In this document: positions 50,928-61,140 of the stretch, piece by piece
How the letters are laid out: every line of letters starts with the position of its first letter
Position numbering within the stretch: the first letter of the stretch is position 1
From: Metopolophium dirhodum
Lineage: Eukaryota; Arthropoda; Insecta; Hemiptera; Aphididae
Reading direction: 5' to 3'
NCBI RefSeq assembly: GCF_019925205.1
Contig: NC_083563.1
Location: 8,184,001 to 8,248,000, forward strand
Length of the DNA: 64,000 nucleotides
The notes under the pieces: model-generated
Database searches by the model: none
Told to the model about the DNA's origin: nothing
What the model saw: only the letters and a program-made list of their open reading frames with translations
Program-made: the position numbers and the translations under genes

Positions 50928-52439
50928 ACAGTTATCACAAGGGCGCGAGTCTTACCGTTTCTAAACAGCTTTCGAAAATAGCTGGTAAAGCTGTGGTAAA
51001 TAACGTAAAACGGTTTCTTTATAATTAATGAATTATTATACGCGATACTAGCTCACATAAAAAAGTACTTTAAAAACCACTCAGTACCTACCTCATATTA
51101 TCTACGTCAGTATAATTACAGTAATCTGTTAATATAAGTAATCATCGTGTAACTTGTATATGTGTGCGCGCGCACTGGTTCTCTGGTGATTAATTTATTA
51201 CAATATTTTTTAAATCTATTCTATTCTTTTTAGCATTGTTATTCACGCATAATGCGCGTACTTTATTGTTATATTGTATATTATTATTACTATTATATTA
51301 TGTTGCATGCGCAAGTATACCCAGCTGGTACTTATACAATATTATATTATGTTAAGGAAGGTTCGAGTATTTATGGATAAACAACGATGGTGGCGTAACA
51401 ACGGTGGAGCCCTACATTGCGTTTATTTACGATTTATGTTTCGTACCTAGCTAAAAGTTTTAAACGAATCGCTTTTGATAATGCGGCCATATCGGTCGTA
51501 TTATTATTATTATGCTGGCAGTATTAAAAGTAGTATGCTTTTCCCATTATGTCACCTATATACATGCATCTACAGTTGTATTACCATTTATCGGTGACTT
51601 GACGCGTGTATGTTTTAATTATAAGCATAATAATATATAGTATAGCTGGTATAGAGGCAAGTCGTGTATACGTGTTGTATTAAGGGCGTTTAAGTACCGA
51701 TAAAAAGGCATAGAACTCACAGGCTAATTAAACTATAAGTTCAATACAAGCCATAGTATAATAGTAAAGGTAAGCACAGCCTGCTTCAGATTATTAAAAT
51801 TAAAATTAAATCATTGATTTAACCTACGTTGAGAGTTTTTAGTGGGATTTACCAAAGGTAAAACATAATAAATAGGTCGATATTAATAAAGTGTATGACA
51901 TTTAAATTTTTTTAAATATGTTAACACAATATCGAGTGTCAGTTTTTATTTAATGTATATTATATTTCCTATATTATTTGAACATAATAGGTATTATATT
52001 ACAATATACATTTTATAAATATTTTACGATAGCCTGTAGGTATAGTGTGATTCGTGATCTTGCTCTAGAATTCCAATGTACATCGATGATTTTCAATCGA
52101 AATCACTGTGTTAGCAATGAATACCGATGTAAACCAATTTTGAGGTTTTGAACACTGGAGGAAAAAAAATATAAACTTAAAAAATTTTCCCAATATACAA
52201 CGAGTTTTGATAAATAATTTTGAAATAATTTAATATTAAATATGAGACGAATAAAAATAAACCGACAACTAACAACAGTTCGAAAAAAAATAACACCGAT
52301 CGTTCTAGCACACACATGTTGTTGTATTTTAAGGTTTGACTATAGTTACAAATAACGAAATACCTATCATGGGTTATGGGTACATCTACTCTTTCTAGTG
52401 AAGAATATATATATATATATATTATATTGTACGGTAAAC
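50928..52439. other. AT-rich spacer
   Basis: A GTGTGCGCGCGCACTGG patch lies at 51161. The 70-codon minus frame at 52103-52315 has no domain. No gene seen. Confidence 0.55.
52405..52422. repeat. (AT)n microsatellite
   Basis: Perfect AT run of nine units. Confidence 0.9.
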
Positions 52440-53110
52440 ATCACATCGATTTGGTTTTATAGTTAGTACTCAGAGGTAGTATATACGTAAATACGACGTG
52501 ATAAACGCACCCTCGCAATGGTAGTTGTTACGAAACATGTAACACGCTGACGCCGTCATGGTGATGACCGCATACAACGGGAGAACTACGAAAAATATTT
52601 TAACTCGGCAGCCGTATAGTTATCCTGACGACCTGGTTAGCGTTTGCATATGCGTCTTATTAAATGAATGTGTACAAGCACTGTAATTTATGATATTTGA
52701 AACAATAATTCAGAATGATTAGTTAACGAACGACGAACCCTAACGCGAAGAGTTAAATACGCTATATCGTTTTGTTTTCGATTATTATTATTAAAATTAT
52801 TTGTTGAACAAACGAGATATTTTTTTACGACAGTTGTTCACAACTCACGAGGATCCGTACAGAAGAACACCGGTTGTCCGAATGTTGAATTTACCGGACG
52901 TCCATACGGACGAAAAAATCGATCGAAAAAAATCAGCGAAAAAAAACAGTTATTGAATCGTCATGATTATCATAATATGTAATTATTATTATTATAGTGT
53001 TTATCTTTGGAGTTTAGATATTTATGCGAGTAAACGATTTTGCGTTGACGGCGATCATTGTTTCGCGTTATTTCCGGTGTTCCGTTCTACGTTTCTAATA
53101 TCCGGAAGCC
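52440..53110. promoter_or_regulatory. CpG-rich block, possible promoter
   Basis: CpG-dense, near-balanced composition over about 650 bp between AT-rich flanks, including GACCGCATACAACGGG, CACGAGGATCCG and a GGACGTCCATACGGACG inverted-repeat motif at 52896. A 69-codon frame at 52963 has no domain. No splice site of note. Confidence 0.25.
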
Positions 53111-56100
53111 TGTGGATTCGGTCTATGCCTATGACGTTTTACAAATTAATTATTCCGAATAATCAACATTAACAGTACTTTCAGTTTATCTAATATATTA
53201 TAAAAATCTCGTTCCATGGTATTTGTAGTCGGATTCCTCCGAAACGGCTATAAACCGATTTTATTGATATGTTTTTTTTTTTTTTGTATATTTAGTAGGT
53301 TATATTATGAGAACAGTTTATATCGATATTATTATTATTATTATTTAAATAAAGTTTACTTTAGGAATGTATACGTATCCGTGTTAAAACGGTTTTTATA
53401 ATATTTTCGATTGTTACTTTTGAATGAATACGTCATAATATGCATATATGTGGGGTCTGTGTAGGAAATGTATTAAAGGCACGCCGTTTTTGTTAAAATA
53501 TAAAACGTTATTGCTATTATTGCTACGGGATTAACTTCAGAAAGGCGCTTTTTTATTTCCTACGGACATTTTTCAATCCATTACAACAAGAAGTAACAAC
53601 TGCTCGTTAAACTTGTTTTCTTGGTTCGAATAAACTTGATTTTAAACGATTAGATTACTTAAATGTATTAATCGTGGACTAACGATGTGTTTACTGTTAA
53701 GATCTTATTGCACTGCTAATCTCGTATAGATTAGGCATAATGAATTATTATTTTAACATTTCAATATTATTAAATTGTTATCATTAAATCAAAATACATT
53801 GTAAAATGGTGTATTTTGTAATGACCCACAAACTACTCATTATTTAAAAATAAACGCGCCATATAAACTTCTTAATGCAGTACCTACATAATATAGTTGT
53901 ACAACTAATTATAAAACTAACAACCTATACTTATACTGCATAATGGATTTTGGAAAGATAATAAAATATAAACTTTCAAATTGTATTTAGAACTTACTGA
54001 TGTAGGTACAGTATACATAAACATTTACAATATTTATGAATATTTTGAAAAATTGTTGTTTAAATTGGTTTACGGTTCGATTATTTTTCTTGTCTCAATT
54101 TCGTTTGCTGTCTCACTGAATACATTTAATAAATAATAAAGTTTCCAACGAGGTTTCCACTCTTCTTCCGCGGTCTTGCAAACACATAGATATAAAAAAT
54201 ATGTTGTCTACATTATTTTTATATAATTTAATACAGGAAGTTATTTTAACAATTTTAGTTTTTTGTATTGTTGTTCATTAATAAATTAATTTAAGATATT
54301 TGTAAAAATATATATATATATATATATAATATATATAGTATATATATACAATATAACTTGTTGGATTTTTTTTATAATTTAAATTTAAAAGTAGGTACCG
54401 CAGCTAGTACTTACATTAATATTCAAATAATAACAATCATTTTTAAGCAAATTTGAAAAAATACATTTCAATAATGCACACAACTTAGAAACATATAATT
54501 AATACTATTTGAATGAGTTCTAATATTTTAACATGATATAATAAAAAAAATTTTAAAACTAGATAGTTTTTTTTTATTTCAGTTGTTAATAATTATAACA
54601 GAATAATATTTTAACAATAAATAATATAAATAGTAGGTATAATAATATTATAACTATTATAATATCATTTAATTAATCTATAAATAGTCTTACAATTTTT
54701 TTATTGTATATGTTTATAAATTCTTGATTATGCACTTACCTGTTTTTACTATACTGGAACTTAACAGTAAGTTGTATTCAACCTACAAAAATAAAGTTGT
54801 CTTGCCATCTGAGTATTATTTTAATATAATATTATTTTAAAAAACTCAAAGTTTTATAAACCGAGTATAAATATAATTTAATTATTTAGCTATTATTAAA
54901 TTAATTATTCTATAGTTTAAATTTAAATTTGTGTTCAGATTCTTAAACTTGTTTAAAATTTTAAGATGTGCTTAATATTTTATACCATATTATAATTCGA
55001 TGTTTGAAGCAACTTTATTATACATATATAATATATTACAATTTAATATTAAATTTTAAAATAATCAAAATACTAACTCGAACATAGCCAACAATGGCAA
55101 TGCACCTACATAATTAATATCCAAATATTTAATCTAAAATTGAATTTTATTTTTGTTTTTTTTTTTTAGTCTTATTTTATAGATTTTAAGTAATGTATAT
55201 CATACAAATGCAATGCTAATCGCTTTATAGTAGTCAAAGCAGACATTTTTATAATTTCAATACCGATAAAAAAAAAATAAAAATATTATTTAGGTAAAAA
55301 TTCAAAATATTACGATATCTAATACATTTAAATAAATTGTTATTAACTATATCATTATTGCGTTTGGAATTTAATACAATAGTAGTTTACAATATCCGGA
55401 GACTATAGAATCCAACAAATTCACTGTACATCGATTGCTCGGCTATTTATTTTATCTCAATCAGCGTGTCGACTATTCAATTACAACTACTGTTAAACGA
55501 TATAATTATTAATCGCGCTGGATCACTGCAGAAGCAATACTGTAATAGTTTCCCCGATTTGTATCAGTCAAACGTATAAACACGGACAAAATATGTGGTT
55601 GACAATCGATGGCCCGTCGCAGCTATAATAGCGTGCTGTACTACATAATAGATAATATAATTATTATCATAATAGTGTGCACTAAACGTCTAAACCCATA
55701 ATAGGTACAATACGCTACTGCCGACCACAGGCACCGTAAATATACAACAAAATCGTATACTCATTAGCAGCCTGTGATCCAAAATTACCTACGAAACGGT
55801 AAAACGTTATGATTTTTTTTTTATACCCGCGTTATATCGTATCGACAAACGATTTAACTGCAGATGGTACTGCCGAGAGGTATTTTATGAGTTTATGACT
55901 TATAGTAAAATAATAAATTGAACATTTTTTTTTTTTTGTAGCTTTCCGTCATTGTTAAATAATATTGCGATACAGACTTTCAGTGGCATAAACTTAATCT
56001 ATAATATACCGTAGTGTATATACAGCTTCGTTTCGTTGTTATACTTATATAATACTTGAAACATAATATATAATCTCCTGACGTAAACCTTATCCTATGC

Positions 56101-56564
56101 GTTTTCTATTCGCTATAAATCAATACCTACATCCGATATCGGCCGATTCGGCTTAATATTTAAAAATATAAACAATATAAGGTTACTACATCGAAAAAAT
56201 TGTAATGATTCAAATTTTTTCCCACAATTTTTTAAACACCCAATTATATTTTTTTAACACAGGATGATGTATTTTTAAATTTTGGAAACAATTGGCCCAT
56301 ACATGGAAAGCCAAAAAGTAGATATTATGCAGTTTCTCAAAATCCGTAGTTCTAGAAGTAAGACTTAATATTATAATATAGTGATTTTAAGGTGAATATT
56401 ATTACTATTATTGTTATAAATCATTACTATAATATTATAATTATTTCCCAAATGCATAATATAATTATATAAGAAATAGTGACACGTGATCGAGATCTGG
56501 CGTGGATTTGTTTATTTGTATAGACAAATTTGTTTAGCAAATAGATCAATATAAAATAACAAAA
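53111..56564. other. AT-rich spacer
   Basis: Contains the (TA)n tract at 54308 and a mildly GC-raised patch near 55400-55760. No gene or element is supported. Confidence 0.55.
54308..54350. repeat. (TA)n microsatellite
   Basis: TA run with small interruptions. Confidence 0.9.
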
Positions 56565-56790
56565 GTGGCCTGATGTGGCACTGTGTTTGGCCTCTGTCCC
56601 AAAGTGTTCTGATGTCAAGCATCTGCCGGTGTCAATAGCTCCCGGATGGGTGACCACCCGGTTTTTTATTGACAAACTGTCGCCACACATACAGGTGTCC
56701 CAAACTGTACTCTCACCCACAGTTCTGACCGACTAAAAATAATCTGCAGGCTAATGACCTCTCATATTAACTCAATAAAAAATAATAATA
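56565..56790 (+). mobile_element. 5S rRNA-derived SINE (SINE3-type)
   Basis: TGTCAAGCATCTGCCGGTG (56613-56631) resembles the 5S A box, and GGATGGGTGACC at 56644-56655 is a perfect 5S C box. The distance from AAGC (56617) to GGATGGG (56644) is 27 bases, the same as in 5S rRNA. About 56 bases precede the A box, as in 5S. A 100-bp unrelated body and an A-rich AATAAAAAATAATAATAAAA tail follow. The 5' half is diverged, so this is a SINE or 5S pseudogene, not a working 5S gene. The 97-codon minus-strand frame here is incidental. Confidence 0.62.
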
Positions 56791-56950
56791 AAAACCTTTA
56801 TTAAACAATTATAATAGGTAAAGCAACATAATAAAAAATTTTATTGAACAAATTGATGAGTTTAGTATAATAAAAAAAACTTCTGGGAAACATTTTTAAA
56901 GTAAAGAAAGACATTGTATTACTTTTTAATATAATTATAAAAATAATTAC

Positions 56951-57133
56951 ATGGTTATAAAAATACGAATTATTAATTATTTTTTTGATAATCTGAAGTT
57001 AACGTTTTCCCAAGAGGATAGACATGTATTATCTATGACTTTAGGATTTATATGGCCATTTGATGAAGACAAATCCGGCTGGTTTGTTTTTCAAAACTAT
57101 ACTCGTAGGTACCTACTAAAAGAAATATTTTAG
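56951..57133 (+). CDS. Unrecognised 60-codon ORF, weak candidate
   Basis: An ATG at 56951 opens 60 codons. The second half (SQEDRHVLSMTLGFIWPFDE) is less AT-biased than the flanks. It ends over a TAGGTACCTA palindrome at 57106, where TAG|GTACCT could also serve as a donor. No homologue is recognised. Confidence 0.18.
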   Translation: MVIKIRIINYFFDNLKLTFSQEDRHVLSMTLGFIWPFDEDKSGWFVFQNYTRRYLLKEIF

Positions 57134-59489
57134 TTACCTACATAATTACAACAATACAAATATAAGATTTAAAACATAAAATATAAGACTATTGATCTAT
57201 AGATTATAATAATTAAACTCAAAATAGCTAAATATAATAGCAACCTAATAGAGAAAAAAATAATTAAATTACAAAAATATGAATAATATAACATTTGAGA
57301 TAAAATAAAAAACACTGGTATTGTTTTAGTCCATGTAAAACAACTAATCGAAATGTCAGGTTAAGTATAGAAATGTTTCCAGTTTAATATTAATTTTACT
57401 GTTTAATGTATACCTATCATAATGTTTATTATTACATACAATTTTATATCGTGTTGTATAATTGTTACTAAATGGAGAATAATTATTTACTTATAAAAAA
57501 ACAACTAAAATCTATGATATAATTTAAACAGTTTTACATATATTATGTCAACACCTCTTTAAAATACAATTACCTTTCATATTATAGTTTATTTTTGTTT
57601 TAAAGACATCGTAGTGAACAGAACACAGAGATACTGAACGTCTGAGGTTAGGTTTATATATATTTTTCAAAAACGCCTACTTTCGGGATGGTTTGATAGT
57701 AAATATAGGCTTAAACAGAACGCAAATAGCAAAACCAAAATTATGAAGAAGAGATTTTAAAAATTGACTGCAGTGATTAAATTCTCATCCTTCGAACCGT
57801 CGTGTAGTTTCTATAATAATAATAGAAAAAAACAAAAACTACCAGCGGTTTACGATGTACAAAAATGTATTGCAGCGAAAGTACATTGTACAGGGTGATA
57901 TATTATGACTTTTATCGTAAACTGGGCAAAACACAATGTGTTTTAGACTTTTAAATCTAGGAACAAATACTTGTATAATAAGAGAACGGATTTTGCAGCG
58001 AAATAATTGACAAAAAAAAAAAAAAAAAACAACTGGTATAGGTAATACCATTAAGATTATTTACAGTTGTAATTAATCAACGATAGTATATTTATTTTTA
58101 CAGCTGTATGCATATATTTTCCTCGTTAACATGAGCAAGTTTTTAATTTTTAAAATTTTTCAATTATTATACTATATTTTAATATCACATAATATTTACA
58201 AAATAAAATCTTTCAAAAAATACTTAACTTTTGTAATAATTTTCCAACGGCGCACTACTTTTAAATACTATCGACACTGAACTCTGCACGGACGTTTTAA
58301 ATTATAAAATAGTTGTACGTATCACGTTGTTTTGTTTTGCTTTTAATTTGAAGCCTCTATACAATAGTGATTATTAGTTTTTAACATTTCAAATGTATTT
58401 ATATACCTATGATAACGTGATAAATGTTATGTTTTACATTATGTTCAAAGAAAGAAAACAAGATGGAACAGTATTATATGTATATGTATAGTACAATTTC
58501 GATACAAATGTGACTGATTAAATTAAGTCGTAGAATTTAGTTAATTTTATAAATCTGAATATTTTTTCAATGTTGTCAAGATCGGGGCGTTGTGCTTCAC
58601 GGAAGCAATCGGTTGTCTTAACTGAGTATCACATTGTTTCACGGTTCTGTCAGACAATAATTAAGACTATTGGACTCATAGTTAATTTGGTGGAAAACCT
58701 GGCCAATTGTAAAAATATAAATAAATATTGTAGTGCATACCTTACACACTTATACGATATACTGCCTTTATAATTGACTCAGTGACGTGTAACGCAGTGT
58801 CCAAGCGTTACTCAGGCAACACCTTAAATATGAGTGGGTGGATATTGTGTATTGACAGAAGACAAATAGGACATTTTATAGGTCGGTATAACAATATTAT
58901 GTGGGGTGGGTCACCTCAAATTATTTGTGCAACACCAATTGTTTTTCTGTAATACTTGGCTCCGCTGATAATACTATGATATACAAAAAAAACCTCAACT
59001 ATTATCTTTTACTGATTGATTTCTATTTTAATTCATTATTTTTATGCATTTTTATGTCATAACAATATATTATGTACATATAGTAAAAAAAAAATTAATA
59101 AAAATCATTTAAAATACGATTGCAATTCCGAAATTTTTTTGTAACAATCGTGAACTATGATAATATGTACAATTTATTGTACATAATAATATTATGATAG
59201 GTACACGAATCGAAATCGTCACAATAATAATAAAATGTATATTGATATATTGTACGACGTACATACGATACAGACAAAACACGATTTTCGCGCACAATAC
59301 AAGCTGGCCAATATACGCGATAATATTACGATCGAGGAGGGCCACCCCCGAGGAGGAGGGGGTGAGGTCGGGGTGGATATTATTATATGGTACAAAAAAA
59401 AAAAAAAAAATGTTAAAAAATTCACCGTCCATTATTATAGTCCGTACTTAGTACTATTAATAATATTACTCGGACTACGTAACCGACGG
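57134..59489. other. AT-rich spacer upstream of TMTC
   Basis: An ACAGGGTGATATATTATG at 57891 resembles the repeat start at 19408. Poly-A runs lie at 58012-58030 and 59394-59410. The GC-raised stretch after 59330 leads into the TMTC leader. No gene is supported apart from the weak ORF at 58570. Confidence 0.5.
58570..58773 (+). CDS. Unrecognised 67-codon ORF, weak candidate
   Basis: An ATG at 58570 opens 67 codons, starting MLSRSGRCASRKQSVVLTEY and then weakly hydrophobic (IIKTIGLIVNLVENL). The composition is mixed. There is no recognisable domain and no splice context that decides its nature. Confidence 0.18.
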   Translation: MLSRSGRCASRKQSVVLTEYHIVSRFCQTIIKTIGLIVNLVENLANCKNINKYCSAYLTHLYDILPL

Positions 59490-60113
59490 GACGATGGGGG
59501 GAGGGGGGAGGGTCGGTGGTGGGAATATAGAGTCGTCCGCGGACATGTGTGGTGGTAGCGCCGGCGGTTCGCCCTCTGGCGGGCGGGCGAGAGCGACGTC
59601 GTCGGTTATTTTTTTCCGTTCAACCGTAACCGCGCACGCGGCCACCGACGGCATCGTCGGCACTTTGGCAGTTTGGCGTGCCGGCGCGTCAGTACCCGCT
59701 GGTATATTGTACACGCCACTCGGTAGTCGCTGTGTCGCAATGCGGTGCGCATCGGTACGGTCATCGACGTCCGCGCGCGGTGTACCGTCCAACGTCGGGC
59801 GGCCCGGTAACGCGGTATTATGGCAATAATATTAATATAACAGTATTATATATATTATACCGTCGCATTGGACATAATATTAAATCAAAAAAAAAAAAAA
59901 AAAGGAATCGCAGGCGGTCCGCGATTTTCTCGTTCGATCGTATTTGTTTTTTTCTAGTCGTTACCGAGACATTACATAACATTACATCGACTTTTGCCGA
60001 TTCATTATTTTTACAGTAATATAATAATATTATCATCGTCGTTGTTTCGTTGCTCACCGTTCGCGCGGCGGCATGGTTGTTGTGACGGTGGTACAGGTGG
60101 TGGCCGTCGCACG
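59490..60113 (+). promoter_or_regulatory. CpG-rich promoter and 5' leader region of TMTC
   Basis: Base composition changes abruptly here from very AT-rich to GC-rich with many CpG dinucleotides, immediately before the TMTC coding exon. A TCAGTA near 59689 matches the insect initiator consensus but nothing else confirms a start site. ORFs of about 100 codons exist on both strands between 59475 and 59830, but they are the open frames expected in GC-rich DNA and show no domain. The most economical reading is promoter plus untranslated first exon. Confidence 0.5.
59807..59957 (+). other. Possible 5'UTR intron of TMTC
   Basis: Between two GC-rich blocks is an AT-rich insert with a 17-A run at 59887-59903. 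It begins with CCG|GTAACG (GT at 59807) and ends with a strong pyrimidine tract and TAG (AG at 59956-59957). A second, weaker acceptor (TTTTTACAG) ends at 60016. The compositional break together with these splice sites suggests a 151-bp (or 210-bp) leader intron. Confidence 0.35.
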
Positions 60114-60117
60114 ATGA
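60073..60117 (+). promoter_or_regulatory. Upstream ORF overlapping the TMTC start (ATGA)
   Basis: An ATG at 60073 with G at -3 and G at +4 (good Kozak context) opens a 14-codon frame of mostly Val and Ala codons. It ends in TGA at 60115-60117. That stop overlaps the TMTC ATG at 60114 as ATGA, in a different frame. If this segment is in the mature leader, ribosomes that translate it would finish exactly on the main start, which fits termination-reinitiation or repression of the main ORF. The layout is seen directly; the regulatory role is inference. Confidence 0.5.
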
Positions 60118-60490
60118 GGGGGTCGCCGCATTATCATAATCACAACAACAACAACCCGATACAGAATCAGCAGTACCATCAGTACCACCACGGTTGCGGC
60201 GCCGGCGGCGGCAGTGGCAGTGGCGTCGGCAGGCGCGCCCGACCCAGACACGGGTGGCCCGAAGCCGCGGTCGCCGTTTACGCGGCCGTCGCCGTGGCCG
60301 TGACCGTGTGCTATTGGAACGGTCTGCGCGGCGATTTCGTGCACGACGACATACCGGCCGTGGCCATGAACGCCGACGTGCTGGGCACCGGCCCGCTGGC
60401 CCGCGTGGCCACCAACGACTTCTGGGGCACACCGCTGTCGGACCCCAACAGCCACAAGTCGTACCGACCGCTGACCACGCTGACTTTCAG
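60114..60490 (+). CDS. TMTC: TMTC family protein, first coding exon (ER O-mannosyltransferase), 5' partial gene
   Basis: This exon encodes 125 complete codons plus two bases of a split Arg codon. Residues 1-47 are a low-complexity tail rich in His, Asn and Gly, ending in Arg/His-rich sequence. Residues 48-67 (WPEAAV to VTVCY) are a hydrophobic membrane segment, with the positive residues before it placing the N terminus in the cytosol. Residues 74-83 (DFVHDDIPAV) carry the acidic DD pair found in the first luminal loop of GT-C glycosyltransferases. Residues 101-125 contain NDFWGTPLS and SHKSYRPLTTLTF, the signature of the TMTC family. TMTC proteins are ER multipass enzymes that O-mannosylate cadherin-type domains and carry C-terminal TPR repeats; both later regions must be encoded beyond the window. 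The ATG at 60114 is the first in frame and has A at -3. The exon ends in a phase-2 CAG|GTGCGC donor. The paralogue (TMTC1-4) is not resolved. The family call is secure. Confidence 0.9.
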
Positions 60491-60609
60491 GTGCGCCCAA
60501 TCGCATGCGATAATGTTAATAATATTATTGCTTATCGGTATTATAATATTCTGTAGTCGCGCGTCTGTTGCTGTAACTGCAGCGCAGTGACAAGAGGTCT
60601 TCTCGAATT

Positions 60610-60764
60610 CATTGGAGGAAGTCGTGGGGGGAGGGGGTTGAGGGGGTTAGCCCCCCAAAAGTCCTTCAAGCCCCCTCCATTTTTATTTTTGTAGGATCTA
60701 AGCCCCTTGCAGCTCACATTGATTGTATGCCCCCCCCTGAAATTTTAATGGGTTTCCGCCTATG
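60610..60764. mobile_element. Small G/C-run MITE, probably hAT-like, in TMTC intron 1
   Basis: The left end CATTGGAGGAAG and the reverse complement of the right end CATAGGCGGAAA form an imperfect inverted repeat. Both ends run into long G or C tracts. The body resembles the 48884-49208 element in style (CATAGGCG ends, G-run interior). TCTCGA occurs on both flanks, but an 8-bp duplication is not clean, so the exact borders are uncertain. Confidence 0.45.
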
Positions 60765-61018
60765 TAATCTCGATAGGGCGGTGTTTATGTTTCGTGCCTA
60801 GATGACATAATATTATAAATTTATATATTTACGACGGGGCAGATCAGTTGGTCGTTAATCTTTGAAAATCTTAGCGGGTCTTAAATTGTATTTTATAAAG
60901 CTTACAATCTTAAAACAATAATTTATTCTAAATTCCGCTTATTTTTTGGAAATACATTGGGTACCCAAAAACATGATATTATTATCGTCAACCACATCGA
61001 AATTTCTGTTTTATAGAC

Positions 61019-61140
61019 AGTGTTGCTACTTATCTTGATGAAAATATCATGATATATTATATTATCTTGATAAAAATCTACTGGTCATCATTTTATTTAT
61101 CTTAGATGAAAACATCAGTTATCAATATTAATTTATCTAC
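61019..61140. mobile_element. hAT-like terminal fragment
   Basis: CAGTGTTGCTACTT at 61019 looks like a hAT terminus. It is followed by three spaced repeats of an ATCTTGATGAAAA-type motif in about 110 bp, as in hAT subterminal arrays. No matching right end or target duplication was found, so it is a fragment at best. Confidence 0.3.

Noticed and set aside
50569..51028. Two overlapping ORFs around 50.6-51.0 kb
   Set aside because: They run through the tRNA-derived SINE and its A tail.
56427..56720. 97-codon minus-strand ORF
   Set aside because: It runs antisense through the 5S-derived SINE.
59475..59829. ORFs of 105-111 codons on both strands just upstream of TMTC
   Set aside because: Both are open because the sequence is GC-rich. 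They are Pro/Ala/Gly-rich, overlap each other and show no domain; a promoter or leader is simpler.
59818..60590. Other long frames (204 and 150 codons minus, 120 codons plus) over the TMTC exon
   Set aside because: Shadows of the TMTC coding exon; Arg- or Val-rich translations without conserved motifs.
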